Positions 1 to 9,874 are shown, numbered from the stretch's first letter. The stretch: DNA of 64,000 nucleotides from Pseudomonas morbosilactucae (GCF_023241715.1 NZ_JALQCW010000008.1:62001-126000); one strand, 5' to 3'. Made by a program: numbers and translations. Notes: a model not told the origin generated them from the sequence alone.

Positions 1-232
1 CCTGGGGATTCTCTCGGCCAAGGGCTCGCTGTACGTAACCCGGCCGACCCTGGCGACCTACGCCAACAATGCCGAAAACCTGCAACACATGGCCGATGAT
101 CTGTTCGCCATGATTGCCAGTGGCAAGCTGAAGATCGAGATCGGCCAGCGCTTCCCACTGGCAGACGCGGCCAAGGCCCACGTGGAGTTGTCGGCGCGGC
201 GTACGACCGGCTCGACCATCCTGCTGCCTTGA
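1..232 (+). CDS. qor: Quinone oxidoreductase (zinc-type alcohol dehydrogenase family), C-terminal part
   Basis: The last 76 codons of a gene cut by the window edge. The readable protein (LGILSAKGSLYVTRPTLATY ... AHVELSARRTTGSTILLP) matches the C-terminus of NADPH:quinone oxidoreductases of the medium-chain dehydrogenase family: the SLYVTRPTL and RRTTGSTIL segments are typical. These soluble enzymes reduce quinones with NADPH. The catalytic core and nucleotide fold lie outside the window. Facing tsaC-dprA in this way is the P. aeruginosa PA0023-PA0021 arrangement, which supports the name. Confidence 0.8.
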   Translation, partial: LGILSAKGSLYVTRPTLATYANNAENLQHMADDLFAMIASGKLKIEIGQRFPLADAAKAHVELSARRTTGSTILLP

Positions 233-239
233 GGGTTAT

Positions 240-279
240 CGCCGGCAAGCTGGCTCCTAAGGGAGCCGGCTTGCCGGCG
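240..279. repeat. Inverted repeat between convergent qor and tsaC (REP-like hairpin)
   Basis: CGCCGGCAAGC and a near-complementary GCTTGCCGGCG arm form a long GC-rich stem across CTCCTAAGGGAG. The core GCCGGCAAG/CTTGCCGGC and the adjoining GGCTCCTA resemble the REP repeats seen elsewhere in this window (2861-2918, 44046-44126). It lies between two convergent genes and could also act as a bidirectional transcription stop, though there is no T-tract. Confidence 0.6.
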
Positions 280-286
280 ATGCTTG

Positions 287-844
287 TTACGAAGGCCGCA
301 CCACCTTGCCGGTGGCCAGATCCCGAATCAGGCTCGGGTTCTTGCGGCCACCCAGGTTGCCCCCCAGCACCAGGTCCAACTGCCCGCGGAAGTACTGCTC
401 GATGCGAATCCGCGTGCGCGCCGCCGGGCGCCCTTGAGGGTTGGCCGAGGTGGAAATCAGCGGCCCTACCAAGGAACACAACTCACGGACTTGAGGATGG
501 TCGCTGACCCGCAGCGCCACGGTGTCGTGCACCCCGGTGATCCACTCGGGCAGCAAATCCTGATGGGGCACCAGCCAGGTATTGGGCCCCGGCCAGGTGC
601 TGGACATGCGCTCGATCCAGGTGTCGGGGAAGTCCTCGAAGAGGAAATCGAATTGACGGATGTTGTCGGCAATCAGGATCAGGCCCTTATCCACAGACCG
701 GGACTTGATCGCCAATAACCGATCCACCGCCTCTTCGTTCCACGGATCACAGCCCAGGCCCCACACCGCTTCGGTTGGATAGGCAATCACCGCCCCTGCG
801 CGAATTTCTCGTGCGGCTTGCTGCACACGCCAACTGCTGACCAT
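287..844 (-). CDS. tsaC: Threonylcarbamoyl-AMP synthase (Sua5/YrdC family)
   Basis: 185 residues, the size of single-domain YrdC/TsaC proteins. It makes threonylcarbamoyl-AMP from threonine, bicarbonate and ATP, the first step of the t6A37 modification of ANN-decoding tRNAs. The N-terminal [18 protein letters not shown], the [15 protein letters not shown] segment and the later [14 protein letters not shown] are the conserved family blocks that build the basic RNA/nucleotide pocket. The C-terminal Sua5 domain is absent, as in E. coli. It lies downstream of dprA on the same strand with a 54-bp gap, the usual Pseudomonas order, and is probably co-transcribed with it. Confidence 0.93.
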   Translation of the reverse strand: MVSSWRVQQAAREIRAGAVIAYPTEAVWGLGCDPWNEEAVDRLLAIKSRSVDKGLILIADNIRQFDFLFEDFPDTWIERMSSTWPGPNTWLVPHQDLLPEWITGVHDTVALRVSDHPQVRELCSLVGPLISTSANPQGRPAARTRIRIEQYFRGQLDLVLGGNLGGRKNPSLIRDLATGKVVRPS

Positions 845-898
845 TGCTGATTCTCCGGATAAAAGCTGTGCGCAGTTTACCGATCTTGCCCGTAAAGC

Positions 899-1999
899 CT
901 AGCGGATACGCGCAAACCAGCGACCGTTTTCGCACACCGCGCGACCCTCGATCTCAAGTTCCGTCAGGGCCGCCAGAACAGTGGGCAATGCCCAGCCCAT
1001 AGCGGCGGCCAGGGCTTCGCTGCTGTGGGGCGCGGCGTGCAACAGCGCCAGCAAGGGATGCTCCGGCGCCGACGGCACACTGACCGGCCCCACGTTCTGC
1101 CAGCCCCGCAAGGCCTCAAGAATGTGTTCGATGGTTTCCACCAGCACCGCACCGTCACGAATCAATTGGTGGCAACCCCGGGCGCCGGGGTGGTGGATGG
1201 ACCCGGGAATGGCGTACACCTCGCGCCCTTGTTCCGCCGCCAGGCGCGCAGTGATCAGCGAACCGCTGGCGACACTGGCTTCCACCACCAGCACACCGAG
1301 GGACAGACCGCTGATGATCCGGTTGCGCCGCGGGAAGTGGTCGGGCAGGGGTGGCGTGTCCAGGGGGAACTCGGAAATCACCGCGCTGCCGCGATCGATC
1401 ATCGCTTCGGCCAAGGCTCGGTGGCGCTGTGGATAAAGTTTTTCCAGACCGGTGCCCAACACCGCTACGGTCTGGCCACCCACGGCCAACGCCGCCTGAT
1501 GAGCCGCACCGTCGATGCCCAGGGCCAGGCCGCTGGTGATGACAAAACCGGCGGCGGCCAGCTCGCGGGAAAACGCCGTCGCGGTGTCCAGGCCCGGTCG
1601 CGATGCGCGCCGGCTACCGACCATCGCCAGTTGCGGTTTTTCCAGGATTTCCGGGGCGCCGGCCACGAACAGCAGCGGCGGGGCGTCGGGCAACTCGGCG
1701 AGCAAGGCCGGGTAGCCGGGCTGGCCCAACATCAGTAAATGCTGGCCCGGACGCTCCAGCCAGGCCAGTGCATGGCTTGCGCCGTCCCGCACCTGGGCAC
1801 TGCGCCGGGCCTCGGCGCAGGCCGCCGGCAACCCCAGAGACCGCCAGGCGGCATCCGGTGCACTGAGGGCTTTGGAGGCCGAGCCGAAGGCGTGCAGCAA
1901 GCGTTGAAAGCGCGCCGGCCCAAGCTCGGGCAGACGGTGCAGACGTAAACAGGCTTCGAGTTCCGCAGGGGAAATCGTCGCCGGGACAGACGCAGTCAT
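899..1999 (-). CDS. dprA: DNA-processing protein DprA (Smf)
   Basis: 366 residues. DprA protects incoming single-stranded DNA during natural transformation and loads RecA on it; it acts in the cytoplasm. An N-terminal helical (SAM-like) region is followed by the Rossmann DprA core with MVGSRRASRPG, VITSGLALGIDGAAHQAAL, TVAVLGTGLEKLYPQRH and FPRRNRIISGLSLGVLVVEA, the family's signature blocks. A C-terminal winged-helix-like tail (about residues 300-366) follows. The start chosen is the ATG at 1999; no stronger upstream start is in frame. The region upstream is where a LysM gene sits in P. aeruginosa and is unusual here. Confidence 0.95.
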   Translation of the reverse strand: MTASVPATISPAELEACLRLHRLPELGPARFQRLLHAFGSASKALSAPDAAWRSLGLPAACAEARRSAQVRDGASHALAWLERPGQHLLMLGQPGYPALLAELPDAPPLLFVAGAPEILEKPQLAMVGSRRASRPGLDTATAFSRELAAAGFVITSGLALGIDGAAHQAALAVGGQTVAVLGTGLEKLYPQRHRALAEAMIDRGSAVISEFPLDTPPLPDHFPRRNRIISGLSLGVLVVEASVASGSLITARLAAEQGREVYAIPGSIHHPGARGCHQLIRDGAVLVETIEHILEALRGWQNVGPVSVPSAPEHPLLALLHAAPHSSEALAAAMGWALPTVLAALTELEIEGRAVCENGRWFARIR

Positions 2000-2334
2000 C
2001 GGATCATCCTTGATCGTTTCAGCTCCCGCCGCAGCGAGAACAAGCTGTGGATAAGTCTGTTGGTAACTTGTTGAATCTTTATTCGTTTCAGGGGCGCCGA
2101 AGGGGGCTGGTCAGCGTCATTGCCCACAGCGCCAACTGAGGCCGGAGCGGCAAGAGCCCGGCGAGTAGTCATTTCCTCAGGGGCTGAATCCCTTTATTAT
2201 GTGCGTTCGCGTGAAACGCCAGAGCCTGCGCGGCTCGCAGCTCCTACCGAGCACGTTTCGCATCGGCGGCCCAGGTCCAGAACCTGCCCGGCCCCCGACT
2301 CCGCCCTTACTTCACACGTGCAGCAATCAAGCTT
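2000..2334. other. dprA-def divergent intergenic region with a possible remnant of a lost LysM gene
   Basis: No intact gene fits in these 335 bases. In P. aeruginosa a LysM-domain gene (PA0020, about 1 kb, same strand as dprA) stands here. On the minus strand near 2161-2180 the bases read CTGAGGAAATGACTACTCGC. From memory this is close to the usual LysM gene start (ATGAGGAAATCACTACTCGC, encoding MRKSLLA). It is followed by leucine-rich codons and then a stop near 2091-2093. The segment also carries a perfect DnaA box (2046-2054) and must hold the promoters of dprA and def. The remnant reading is an inference. Confidence 0.35.
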
Positions 2335-2841
2335 ATGGCCATTTTAAACATCCTCGAATTCCCCGATTCGCGCCTGCGCACTATCGCCAAACCCGTGGCC
2401 GTAGTGGACGACGAAGTGCGTCAGTTGGTCGATGACATGTTTGAAACAATGTATGAAGCCCCAGGCATCGGCCTCGCGGCGACCCAGGTCAACGTGCACA
2501 AGCGCATCGTGGTCATGGACCTGTCCGAAGACCGCAGCGAGCCACGGGTGTTTATCAACCCTGAGTTCGAAGCCCTCACCGATGAGATGGACCAGTACCA
2601 GGAAGGCTGCCTGTCGGTACCGGGTTTCTACGAAAACGTCGATCGCCCGCAGCGGGTCAAGATCAAGGCCCTGGACCGTGATGGCCAGCCTTATGAACTG
2701 ATCGCCGAAGGCCTGTTGGCGGTGTGCATCCAGCACGAATGCGACCACCTCAACGGCAAGCTGTTCGTTGACTACCTGTCCACGCTCAAGCGTGACCGGA
2801 TCAAGAAGAAGCTGGAAAAGCAGCATCGCCAGAACGCTTGA
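2335..2841 (+). CDS. def: Peptide deformylase
   Basis: 168 residues, typical length. It removes the formyl group from the initiator methionine of nascent proteins. The three metal-site motifs are complete: GIGLAATQV (motif 1, about residues 44-52), EGCLSVPG (motif 2, with the metal-binding Cys) and [12 protein letters not shown] (motif 3, HExxH). It pairs functionally with fmt, which starts 116 bp downstream beyond a REP pair. The start is the ATG at 2335. Confidence 0.97.
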   Translation: MAILNILEFPDSRLRTIAKPVAVVDDEVRQLVDDMFETMYEAPGIGLAATQVNVHKRIVVMDLSEDRSEPRVFINPEFEALTDEMDQYQEGCLSVPGFYENVDRPQRVKIKALDRDGQPYELIAEGLLAVCIQHECDHLNGKLFVDYLSTLKRDRIKKKLEKQHRQNA

Positions 2842-2860
2842 TTCCTTATCCAGTGGTGCA

Positions 2861-2918
2861 TCGCGGGCAAGCCCGCTCCTACAATGGTTCATTTGTGTAG
2901 GAGCGGGCTTGCCCGCGG
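2861..2918. repeat. REP pair in inverted orientation (REPIN) between def and fmt
   Basis: TCGCGGGCAAGCCCGCTCCTACA (2861-2883) is the near-perfect reverse complement of TGTAGGAGCGGGCTTGCCCGCGG (2896-2918), with a 12-base spacer. This is the standard Pseudomonas fluorescens-group REPIN: two GC-rich hairpins head to head, moved by a RAYT transposase encoded elsewhere. As RNA it would fold into a long stem that could stabilise the def transcript or separate def from fmt expression. Confidence 0.9.
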
Positions 2919-2957
2919 TCGTTTCACCTGCGTCCCCTTTCCAAGCGAGTACCCATC

Positions 2958-3905
2958 ATGCGCATCGTCTTTGCCGGCACCCCGGAATTTGCCGCCGAAC
3001 ACCTCAAGGCCCTGCTTGCCGGCCCTGACGAGATCGTAGCGGTCTACACCCAGCCGGACCGTCCAGCGGGGCGTGGGCAGAAGCTGATGCCAAGCCCGGT
3101 CAAGCAGTTGGCGCTGGAGCACAACATCCCGGTGCTGCAACCGCCGACCCTGCGTGACGCCGCGGCCCAGGCCGAACTGGCGGCGCTCAAGCCGGACCTG
3201 ATGGTGGTAGTGGCCTACGGCCTGATCCTGCCGCAAGTGGTGCTGGATATTCCGCGCCTGGGCTGCATCAACAGCCACGCCTCGCTGCTGCCGCGCTGGC
3301 GCGGTGCGGCGCCGATCCAGCGCGCCGTGCAAGCCGGCGATGCGATGAGCGGCGTGACCGTGATGCGCATGGAAGCGGGCCTGGACACCGGGCCGATGCT
3401 GCTCAAGGTCAGCACCCCGATCAGCGCCGCAGACACTGGCGGCAGCCTGCATGACCGTCTAGCCGAAATGGGCCCGCCGGCCGTGCTCCAGGCCATTGCC
3501 GGCCTGGCGGCAGGCACCCTGGAAGGCGAAGTACAGGATGACAGCCTGGCCACTTACGCCCACAAACTGAACAAGGACGAGGCGCGCGTCGACTGGAGCC
3601 GTCCGGCACCGGAACTGGAGCGCCTGGTGCGCGCCTTCAACCCGTGGCCGATCTGCCACAGCACCCTCAACGGCGAATCGCTGAAGGTCCTGGCCGCCAA
3701 CCTGGCAGAAGGCCAGGGCACACCCGGTGAGATCCTCGACGCCAGCAAAGACGGCCTGATCGTCGCCTGCGGTGAACAGGCGCTGTGCCTGACCCGCCTG
3801 CAATTGCCCGGCGGCAAGGCCCTGAACTTCAGCGACCTGTTCAACAGCCGCCGTGAGAAATTCGCCCTCGGCACCGTCCTCGGTCAAGCGGTGGACGCCC
3901 AATGA
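2958..3905 (+). CDS. fmt: Methionyl-tRNA formyltransferase
   Basis: 315 residues, full length. It transfers the formyl group of 10-formyl-tetrahydrofolate to Met-tRNA(fMet) for initiation. The N-terminal formyltransferase domain begins [16 protein letters not shown] and contains the conserved [21 protein letters not shown] block with the catalytic Asn/His region. The C-terminal OB-like tRNA-binding domain (about residue 205 onward) carries the KDEARVDW motif. The end overlaps the rsmB start by four bases (ATGA), so the two are translationally coupled. Confidence 0.97.
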   Translation: MRIVFAGTPEFAAEHLKALLAGPDEIVAVYTQPDRPAGRGQKLMPSPVKQLALEHNIPVLQPPTLRDAAAQAELAALKPDLMVVVAYGLILPQVVLDIPRLGCINSHASLLPRWRGAAPIQRAVQAGDAMSGVTVMRMEAGLDTGPMLLKVSTPISAADTGGSLHDRLAEMGPPAVLQAIAGLAAGTLEGEVQDDSLATYAHKLNKDEARVDWSRPAPELERLVRAFNPWPICHSTLNGESLKVLAANLAEGQGTPGEILDASKDGLIVACGEQALCLTRLQLPGGKALNFSDLFNSRREKFALGTVLGQAVDAQ

Positions 3906-5227
3906 ACCCACGTCTGGCCGCTGCCAAGGCCCTGACCGCCGTACTCAACGGCAAGGCCTCCCTCAACAGTTCGTTGCCCACCCAACTGGACAAGGTCGAG
4001 GTCCGCGATCGCGGCTTTACCCAGGACCTGGCGTTCGGCACCGCGCGCTGGCAGCCACGGCTGTCGGCGCTGGCGGCCAAGCTGCTGCAAAAACCCTTCA
4101 AGGCTGCCGACGCCGATGTCGAGGCGCTGCTGCTGGTGGGGCTTTACCAACTGCTCTACACCCGGGTGCCGGCCCACGCCGCCATCGGTGAAACCGTGGG
4201 CTGCGCCGAAAAGCTGAAAAAGCCCTGGGCCAAGGCCCTGCTCAACGCCGTGCTGCGCCGCGCCCAGCGCGAAAGCGAAGCGCTGCTGGCCGAGCTGGAA
4301 CATGACCCGGTGGTGCGCACGGCCCACCCGCGCTGGCTGCAAAAGTCCCTCAAGGCCTTCTGGCCCGAGCAGTGGGAAGCCATTTGCGCCGCCAACAACG
4401 CCCACCCACCGATGATCCTGCGGGTCAATCGCCGCCATCATTCCCGGGACGCGTACCTGCAGTTACTGAGTGCCGCCGCCGTCGAGGCCAAGCCATGCGT
4501 CTTCAGCCAGGACGGCATCGTCCTCGATGAAGCCTGCGACGTGCGCAACCTGCCGGGTTTTGCCGAAGGCTGGATCAGCGTCCAGGACGAAGCCGCGCAA
4601 CTGGCTGCGGACCTGCTGGAGCTGGCGCCGGGGCAACGGGTGCTGGACGCCTGCTGTGCGCCCGGGGGCAAGACCTGCCATATCCTCGAAGTCGAACCGG
4701 CCCTGGCCGGTGTGGTCGCCGTGGACCTGGAAGCCAAGCGCCTGGTGCGGGTTCGCGAGAACCTTGAGCGCCTGGGCCTGGCCGCTGAACTGATCGCCGC
4801 CGACGGTCGCGACACCCAGGCCTGGTGGGATGGCAAGCCGTTCCAGCGCATCCTGCTGGACGCGCCGTGCTCGGCCACCGGCGTAATCCGTCGCCACCCG
4901 GACATCAAGCTGACTCGCCAACCCGACGACATTGCCGCCCTGGCCCAGTTGCAAGGTGAGTTGCTGGACGCCCTGTGGCCAACCCTGGAGGTCGGCGGCA
5001 TCCTGGTCTACGCCACCTGCTCCACCTTGCCCACCGAGAACACCGAGGTGATCGAGGCTTTCCTGGCCCGGACCACGGGCGCTCGCGAACTGGACATCGC
5101 CGGCCAACTCGGCCAGCCTGCCGCGGGCCTCAAGCAGCCCCACGGACGCCAGTTGCTGGCGCAAGAGGGCGGCCATGACGGCTTCTACTACGCCAAGCTG
5201 ATCAAGATCGCCGCAGCACGCGGCTAA
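3902..5227 (+). CDS. rsmB: 16S rRNA (cytosine(967)-C(5))-methyltransferase
   Basis: 441 residues. It methylates C967 of 16S rRNA with S-adenosylmethionine. An N-terminal NusB-like RNA-binding domain (about residues 1-145) precedes a Rossmann methyltransferase domain with the SAM motif [16 protein letters not shown], the catalytic Pro-Cys motif [17 protein letters not shown] and the second conserved Cys in [14 protein letters not shown]. It starts inside the fmt stop (ATGA) and is followed 23 bp later by trkA, as in other pseudomonads. Confidence 0.96.
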   Translation: MNPRLAAAKALTAVLNGKASLNSSLPTQLDKVEVRDRGFTQDLAFGTARWQPRLSALAAKLLQKPFKAADADVEALLLVGLYQLLYTRVPAHAAIGETVGCAEKLKKPWAKALLNAVLRRAQRESEALLAELEHDPVVRTAHPRWLQKSLKAFWPEQWEAICAANNAHPPMILRVNRRHHSRDAYLQLLSAAAVEAKPCVFSQDGIVLDEACDVRNLPGFAEGWISVQDEAAQLAADLLELAPGQRVLDACCAPGGKTCHILEVEPALAGVVAVDLEAKRLVRVRENLERLGLAAELIAADGRDTQAWWDGKPFQRILLDAPCSATGVIRRHPDIKLTRQPDDIAALAQLQGELLDALWPTLEVGGILVYATCSTLPTENTEVIEAFLARTTGARELDIAGQLGQPAAGLKQPHGRQLLAQEGGHDGFYYAKLIKIAAARG

Positions 5228-5250
5228 CACGGGTTTAAGGGAGTGACTGG

Positions 5251-6624
5251 ATGAAAATCATCATCCTCGGCGCAGGGCAAGTGGGCGGCACCCTGGCGGA
5301 ACACCTGGCCAGCGAAGCCAACGACATCACCGTGGTCGACACCGACGGCGAACGCCTGCGCGACCTCGGCGACCGCCTGGACATCCGCACCGTGCAGGGC
5401 CGGGGCTCGTTCCCCACAGTACTGCGCCAGGCCGGTGCCGACGACGCCGACATGCTGGTGGCGGTGACCAACAGCGACGAGACCAATATGGTCGCCTGCC
5501 AGGTCGCCCACACCCTATTCCACACTCCGACCAAGATTGCCCGGGTACGCGAAGCCGCCTACCTGACCCGCGCCGGCCTGTTCGACAACGACGCGATCCC
5601 GGTGGACGTGTTGATCAGCCCCGAGCAAGTGGTGACCAACTACATCAAGCGCCTGATCGAACACCCCGGCGCCCTGCAGGTGATCGACTTCGCCGAAGGC
5701 AAGGCCCAACTGGTGGCGGTCAAGGCTTACTACGGCGGACCGTTGGTGGGCCAGCAATTGCGCCAGTTGCGCGAGCACATGCCAAACGTCGACACCCGGG
5801 TGGCGGCGATCTTCCGTCGTGACCGACCGATCATGCCCAAGGGCGACACGGTGATCGAGGCGGACGACGAGGTGTTCTTCATCGCTGCCAAGGTCCACAT
5901 CCGTGCGGTGATGAGTGAGATGCGTCGTCTCGACGAATCCTACAAGCGCATCGTTATCGCCGGCGGTGGGCAGATCGGCGAGCGCCTGGCCGAGGCCATC
6001 GAAAGCCGCTACCAGGTGAAGATCATCGAGATGAACCCGGCACGTTGCCGCTACTTGTCCGACAGCCTCGACAGCACCGTGGTGTTGCAGGGCAGTGCCT
6101 CGGACCGCGACCTGCTACTGGAAGAGAACATCGCCGATGCCGACATCTTCCTGGCCCTGACCAACGACGACGAAGCCAACATCATGTCGTCGCTGCTGGC
6201 CAAGCGCCTGGGCGCCAAGAAGGTCATGACCATCATCAACAACCCGGCTTACGTAGACCTGATCCAGGGCGGCGACATCGACATCGCCATCAGCCCGCAG
6301 CTGGCCACCATCGGCACCTTGCTGGCCCACGTGCGCCGTGGCGATATCGTCAGCGTGCACTCCCTGCGCCGCGGGGCGGCAGAGGCCATCGAGGCCATCG
6401 CCCACGGTGACGCCAAATCGAGCAAGGTCATCGGCCGGGCCATCGAGAACATCGGCCTGCCGCCGGGCACCACTATTGGCGCAATCATCCGTGACGAAGA
6501 GGTGCTCATCGCCCACGACGACACAGTGATCGAAGCGGGCGACCACGTGATTCTGTTCCTTGTGGATAAAAAGCACATTCGCGATGTAGAGAAGCTGTTC
6601 CACGTAGGGTTGAGCTTCTTCTGA
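5251..6624 (+). CDS. trkA: Trk system potassium uptake regulatory protein TrkA
   Basis: 457 residues. Peripheral cytoplasmic NAD(H)-binding subunit that gates the TrkH/TrkG K+ channel. Two RCK repeats are visible. The first Rossmann fold starts [17 protein letters not shown] and the second [17 protein letters not shown], each followed by a TrkA-C domain. The double-repeat architecture and length are those of proteobacterial TrkA. A DnaA box (6561-6569) sits in its 3' end. It starts with ATG after a GGGAGTGACTGG leader containing a weak Shine-Dalgarno sequence. Confidence 0.97.
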   Translation: MKIIILGAGQVGGTLAEHLASEANDITVVDTDGERLRDLGDRLDIRTVQGRGSFPTVLRQAGADDADMLVAVTNSDETNMVACQVAHTLFHTPTKIARVREAAYLTRAGLFDNDAIPVDVLISPEQVVTNYIKRLIEHPGALQVIDFAEGKAQLVAVKAYYGGPLVGQQLRQLREHMPNVDTRVAAIFRRDRPIMPKGDTVIEADDEVFFIAAKVHIRAVMSEMRRLDESYKRIVIAGGGQIGERLAEAIESRYQVKIIEMNPARCRYLSDSLDSTVVLQGSASDRDLLLEENIADADIFLALTNDDEANIMSSLLAKRLGAKKVMTIINNPAYVDLIQGGDIDIAISPQLATIGTLLAHVRRGDIVSVHSLRRGAAEAIEAIAHGDAKSSKVIGRAIENIGLPPGTTIGAIIRDEEVLIAHDDTVIEAGDHVILFLVDKKHIRDVEKLFHVGLSFF

Positions 6625-6656
6625 GGCTAGGCAGCGATGGCGGGCTTGAACGGCCT

Positions 6657-6680
6657 ATCGCTGGCGAGCCAGCTCCTACG
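6657..6680. repeat. Single REP-like element after trkA
   Basis: TATCGCTGGCGAGCCAGCTCCTACG has the palindromic core CTGGCGAGCCAG and the CTCCTAC tail of Pseudomonas REP sequences. Only one arm is present, unlike the paired elements at 2861-2918 and 44046-44126. It lies in the 88-bp gap before the TPR gene. Confidence 0.6.
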
Positions 6681-6712
6681 CACATTTGCGCGGCATAGAA
6701 GGGGAGTCTGTG

Positions 6713-7027
6713 ATGCTGGAATCGTTGGAAAAAATGCTCGCCAAGGGTGTGGATAACGCCCTGTTGCGCTTCGGCCTGGGCAAGGGTTACCTGGACCTTG
6801 GGGATAACTCCAAAGCCGCCGAACACCTGCAACGCTGCGTGGGGTTCGACCCCAAGTACTCCGCCGCCTGGAAGCTGTTGGGCAAGGCCTACCTGGCCCA
6901 GGACGATTATCCGGCGGCGCGCCAAGCCTGGGAGCAGGGCCTGGAAGTCGCTCGCGGGCATGGCGATAAACAGGCGGAAAAGGAAATGACCGTGTTTCTT
7001 AAGAAGCTCGAGCGCAAGGCGCCCTGA
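6713..7027 (+). CDS. Small tetratricopeptide-repeat protein
   Basis: 104 residues from the ATG at 6713, chosen because GGGGAG lies seven bases upstream; an upstream in-frame start has no such site. Two consecutive TPR helix-turn-helix units are visible: NALLRFGLGKGYLDLGDNSKAAEHL and the repeat containing YSAAWKLLGKAYLAQDDYPAARQ, both with the typical Gly/Ala and aromatic positions. TPRs mediate protein-protein contacts; no enzymatic domain or signal peptide is present, so it is a cytoplasmic adaptor of unknown partner. It is convergent with the PilZ gene five bases away. A DnaA box lies at 6748-6756. Confidence 0.85.
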   Translation: MLESLEKMLAKGVDNALLRFGLGKGYLDLGDNSKAAEHLQRCVGFDPKYSAAWKLLGKAYLAQDDYPAARQAWEQGLEVARGHGDKQAEKEMTVFLKKLERKAP

Positions 7028-7032
7028 AACGC

Positions 7033-7272
7033 CTACAAATAGCGCAGGGCAATGCCCTCAGCGTCCACTTGCACCACTTCCATGCGCACCCGCGGCGCCG
7101 TCACCGGCAAGCCCTGCACCTGGCCATACACCACGGCGCCCTTGGGCAGCCGGGCCAGGGTCGGGCTCTGCACATACACGCCACTGGCGGACAACTGGCG
7201 CGTCTGCCCCAAACACTCGCCGAAGCTTTCGTGCTGGATCTTGATGCGGAAGGATTTGCGGTGTTCGGACAT
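7033..7272 (-). CDS. PilZ-domain protein (probable c-di-GMP receptor)
   Basis: 79 residues, a stand-alone PilZ domain. The c-di-GMP binding elements are RKSFR (Arg5 to Arg9, the RxxxR motif) and QLSASG, matching the [D/N]xSxxG motif except for Gln in the first position. No other domain is attached, so it probably acts as a small adaptor that changes partner contacts on c-di-GMP binding. The same gene stands between trkA and lpxL in P. aeruginosa. The stop lies five bases from the convergent TPR gene. Confidence 0.85.
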   Translation of the reverse strand: MSEHRKSFRIKIQHESFGECLGQTRQLSASGVYVQSPTLARLPKGAVVYGQVQGLPVTAPRVRMEVVQVDAEGIALRYL

Positions 7273-7345
7273 CTTTAGCGCCCTTTGATCAATGGCTGTG
7301 GATAACCAGGTCAGTCCAGTTATCCACAGATCGTGCCAGCGCCGG

Positions 7346-8233
7346 TCAGTACCAGCGTGCTTCGCCCGGTGGGCGTTTCTTGAAGCGCTTCATGCTCCAC
7401 ATGTACTGGCTCGGATACGCAGCCACGTAACGCTCGACCACCCGGCTCATGGCGGCGCAGGAGGTTTCAGTGTCAGTGCTGTACATGTCTTCCGGGGCTG
7501 CTTCGAGGATCACCTTGTAGCCCGAACCATCCGGCAAGCGCAGGGCATGCAGGAACACGCCCACCGCCTTGCCGCCGGCCAGCATATTCGGCACGAACTT
7601 GCTGGTCAGCGCCTGGGTAGCGAAGAAGGGCACGAAGATCCCGGCGGATTCGGCCGGTTCCGGGTCGGCGGGAATACCCACTGCACCGCCTTTGCGCACT
7701 TCCTTGATAACGCTGAGGATGCCTTCCTTGGTCGAGGCGGCGACGCGGTTGCCCAGTTGCACCCGCTGCTTGCGCAACAGTTCGTCCACAGCCTTGAGCT
7801 TGGGTGGACGGTAGAAAATGATCGGTTTGCACTGGCTGCAGTAGAAATGGTTGAGCACTTCCCAGTTGCCCAGGTGGCTGGTGATGCCCACCACGCCCTT
7901 GCCCGAAGCCAGGGCCTCCTTGAGCACATCCAGGCCTTCGACTTCGCGCACCAGATCGATGGAGCGCTGGGCCGGCCAGATCCAGGCGCAGGCGCTTTCG
8001 GTCAGGGATTTGCCGATGTCTTTCAGGCTCTGGCCGACTAAGCGCTCGCGCTCAGCCGGGTCCATCTGCGGAAAGCACTTGGCCAGGTTGATGCGCACCA
8101 CGTCCCGGGAACGGTTGGGGGTTTTCCACATGACCCAGCCAATGGCCGAGCCAACGGCTTGCACCGCGCGCCATGGCAGCAGGGCAAACAATCGCAGGGC
8201 GCCCACCAGCAGGGCGCCTTTGAACTTATCCAC
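7346..8233 (-). CDS. lpxL: Lipid A lauroyl/acyl-acyltransferase, LpxL/HtrB family
   Basis: 295 residues. It adds a secondary acyl chain to lipid A at the inner membrane. An N-terminal hydrophobic anchor (about residues 6-35) is followed by the catalytic HX4E motif HLGNWE (His120, Glu125), then IFYRPPKLKAVDELLRKQR and the GVGIPADPEP-like segment GAVGIPADPEPAESAGIFVPFF typical of the LPLAT family. P. aeruginosa has its HtrB1 homologue in the same place. The acyl chain and acceptor position cannot be read from sequence. A perfect DnaA box overlaps its start (8226-8234). Confidence 0.92.
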   Translation of the reverse strand: MDKFKGALLVGALRLFALLPWRAVQAVGSAIGWVMWKTPNRSRDVVRINLAKCFPQMDPAERERLVGQSLKDIGKSLTESACAWIWPAQRSIDLVREVEGLDVLKEALASGKGVVGITSHLGNWEVLNHFYCSQCKPIIFYRPPKLKAVDELLRKQRVQLGNRVAASTKEGILSVIKEVRKGGAVGIPADPEPAESAGIFVPFFATQALTSKFVPNMLAGGKAVGVFLHALRLPDGSGYKVILEAAPEDMYSTDTETSCAAMSRVVERYVAAYPSQYMWSMKRFKKRPPGEARWY

Positions 8234-8275
8234 AAGTGACTCCTGATCTGTAGGTCATGATCTGTCGCGAGCCGG

Positions 8276-8839
8276 CTATTCTAACCGGCTGTTCAACAGG
8301 ACGGCGTAACGATCACAGTCTTGAGTGTGATCCATGACCATGCCCGAGGCTTGCATCAGGGCATAACAAATGGTCGGGCCGACGAAGGTGAAGCCGGCCT
8401 TTTTCAGGCCATGGCTCATGGCTAGCGCCTCGGGCGTGACCGCCGGGACTTCGCTGCGATCCTTGAAATGATTGACCTTGGGCTGGCCATCGACGAACGA
8501 CCAGAGAAATTCCACCGGGTCTTCCAGGGCCAGCCAGGCCTCGGCATTGCGCCGGGCGGCATTGAGTTTCAAGCGGTTGCGGATGATCCCGGGGTCGAGC
8601 ATCAGCTCGTCGATTTCCGCATCGCTCATCTGCGCCACACGCTGTACATCGAAGCCCCAGAGCACTTGCCGATAGCGTTCGCGCTTCTTCAATACGGTGA
8701 TCCACGACAAGCCCGCCTGGAACCCTTCGAGCAATAACAACTCGAACAAGCGCTGCGCATCCCGTAGCGGCACGCCCCACTCCTGATCGTGATAAGCCAT
8801 GTACAGCGGATCTTCGGAACACCAAAAGCAGCGTGGCAT
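8276..8839 (-). CDS. tag: DNA-3-methyladenine glycosylase I
   Basis: 187 residues from the ATG at 8839. It excises 3-methyladenine from alkylated DNA. The start MPRCFWCSEDPLYMAYHDQEWG holds Cys4 and His17 of the zinc snap; the other ligands are in HTQDC near residues 171-175. The LLLEGFQAGLSWITVLKKRE and DPGIIRNRLK segments are family hallmarks. The reading frame stays open far upstream, antisense to glyQ, but homology and zinc-ligand spacing fix this start. It is divergent from glyQ with an 81-bp promoter gap. Confidence 0.95.
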   Translation of the reverse strand: MPRCFWCSEDPLYMAYHDQEWGVPLRDAQRLFELLLLEGFQAGLSWITVLKKRERYRQVLWGFDVQRVAQMSDAEIDELMLDPGIIRNRLKLNAARRNAEAWLALEDPVEFLWSFVDGQPKVNHFKDRSEVPAVTPEALAMSHGLKKAGFTFVGPTICYALMQASGMVMDHTQDCDRYAVLLNSRLE

Positions 8840-8920
8840 AAGGCTCCAGGGGGCGTGCGCAGGACCGAATCGGGTATACTCCCGCTCCTTAAATCGCAGC
8901 CCAAGTAACAGGTGAATTTC

Positions 8921-9874
8921 GTGAGCCAGCCTACGCCAGCCGTGCGTACCTTCCAAGACTTGATCCTCGCCCTCCAGCAGTACTGGGCCGAGCAAGGTTG
9001 TGTGGTACTTCAGCCCTACGATATGGAAGTAGGCGCCGGCACTTTCCACACCGCTACCTTCCTGCGGGCCATTGGCCCGGAAACCTGGAACGCCGCTTAT
9101 GTGCAGCCCAGTCGTCGCCCGACTGACGGCCGCTACGGCGAAAACCCCAACCGCCTGCAGCACTACTATCAGTTCCAGGTGGTGCTCAAGCCCAACCCGG
9201 ACAACTTCCAGGAGCTGTACCTGGGCTCGCTGAAACATGTCGGCCTGGACCCGCTGGTCCACGACATCCGTTTCGTTGAAGACAACTGGGAATCGCCGAC
9301 CCTGGGCGCCTGGGGCCTGGGCTGGGAAGTCTGGCTCAATGGCATGGAAGTGACTCAGTTCACTTACTTCCAGCAAGCCGGTGGCATCGAGTGCTACCCG
9401 GTGACCGGCGAGATCACCTACGGCCTGGAACGCCTGGCCATGTACCTGCAGGGCGTGGACTCGGTGTACGACCTGGTCTGGGCCGACGGCCCGTTCGGCA
9501 AGGTGACCTACGGCGACGTGTTCCATCAGAACGAGGTGGAGCAGTCCACCTACAACTTCGAACACGCCAACGTCGAGAAGCTGTTCGAACTGTTCGATTT
9601 CTACGAAAGCGAAGCCAAGCGCCTGATCGAACTGGATCAGCCGCTGCCGCTGCCAAGCTATGAAATGGTCCTCAAGGCATCCCACACCTTCAACCTGCTG
9701 GATGCGCGCCGGGCAATCTCCGTTACCGCCCGTCAGCAGTACATCCTGCGGGTACGCACGCTGGCGCGTTCCGTCGCCCAAGCCTACCTGATGGCTCGCG
9801 CCAAGCTGGGCTTCCCGATGGCGACCCCGGACCTGCGTGATGAAGTGTTGGCTAAGTTGGAGGCGGCACAATGA
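8921..9874 (+). CDS. glyQ: Glycine--tRNA ligase alpha subunit
   Basis: 317 residues from the GTG at 8921, which has AACAGG eight bases upstream; a second GTG nine bases earlier overlaps that site and is less likely. It carries the class II aminoacylation core of the alpha2beta2 glycyl-tRNA synthetase: [20 protein letters not shown], the [16 protein letters not shown] motif 2 region and [13 protein letters not shown] motif 3. The 3' end overlaps glyS by four bases, consistent with coupled synthesis of the two subunits. Confidence 0.97.
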   Translation: MSQPTPAVRTFQDLILALQQYWAEQGCVVLQPYDMEVGAGTFHTATFLRAIGPETWNAAYVQPSRRPTDGRYGENPNRLQHYYQFQVVLKPNPDNFQELYLGSLKHVGLDPLVHDIRFVEDNWESPTLGAWGLGWEVWLNGMEVTQFTYFQQAGGIECYPVTGEITYGLERLAMYLQGVDSVYDLVWADGPFGKVTYGDVFHQNEVEQSTYNFEHANVEKLFELFDFYESEAKRLIELDQPLPLPSYEMVLKASHTFNLLDARRAISVTARQQYILRVRTLARSVAQAYLMARAKLGFPMATPDLRDEVLAKLEAAQ

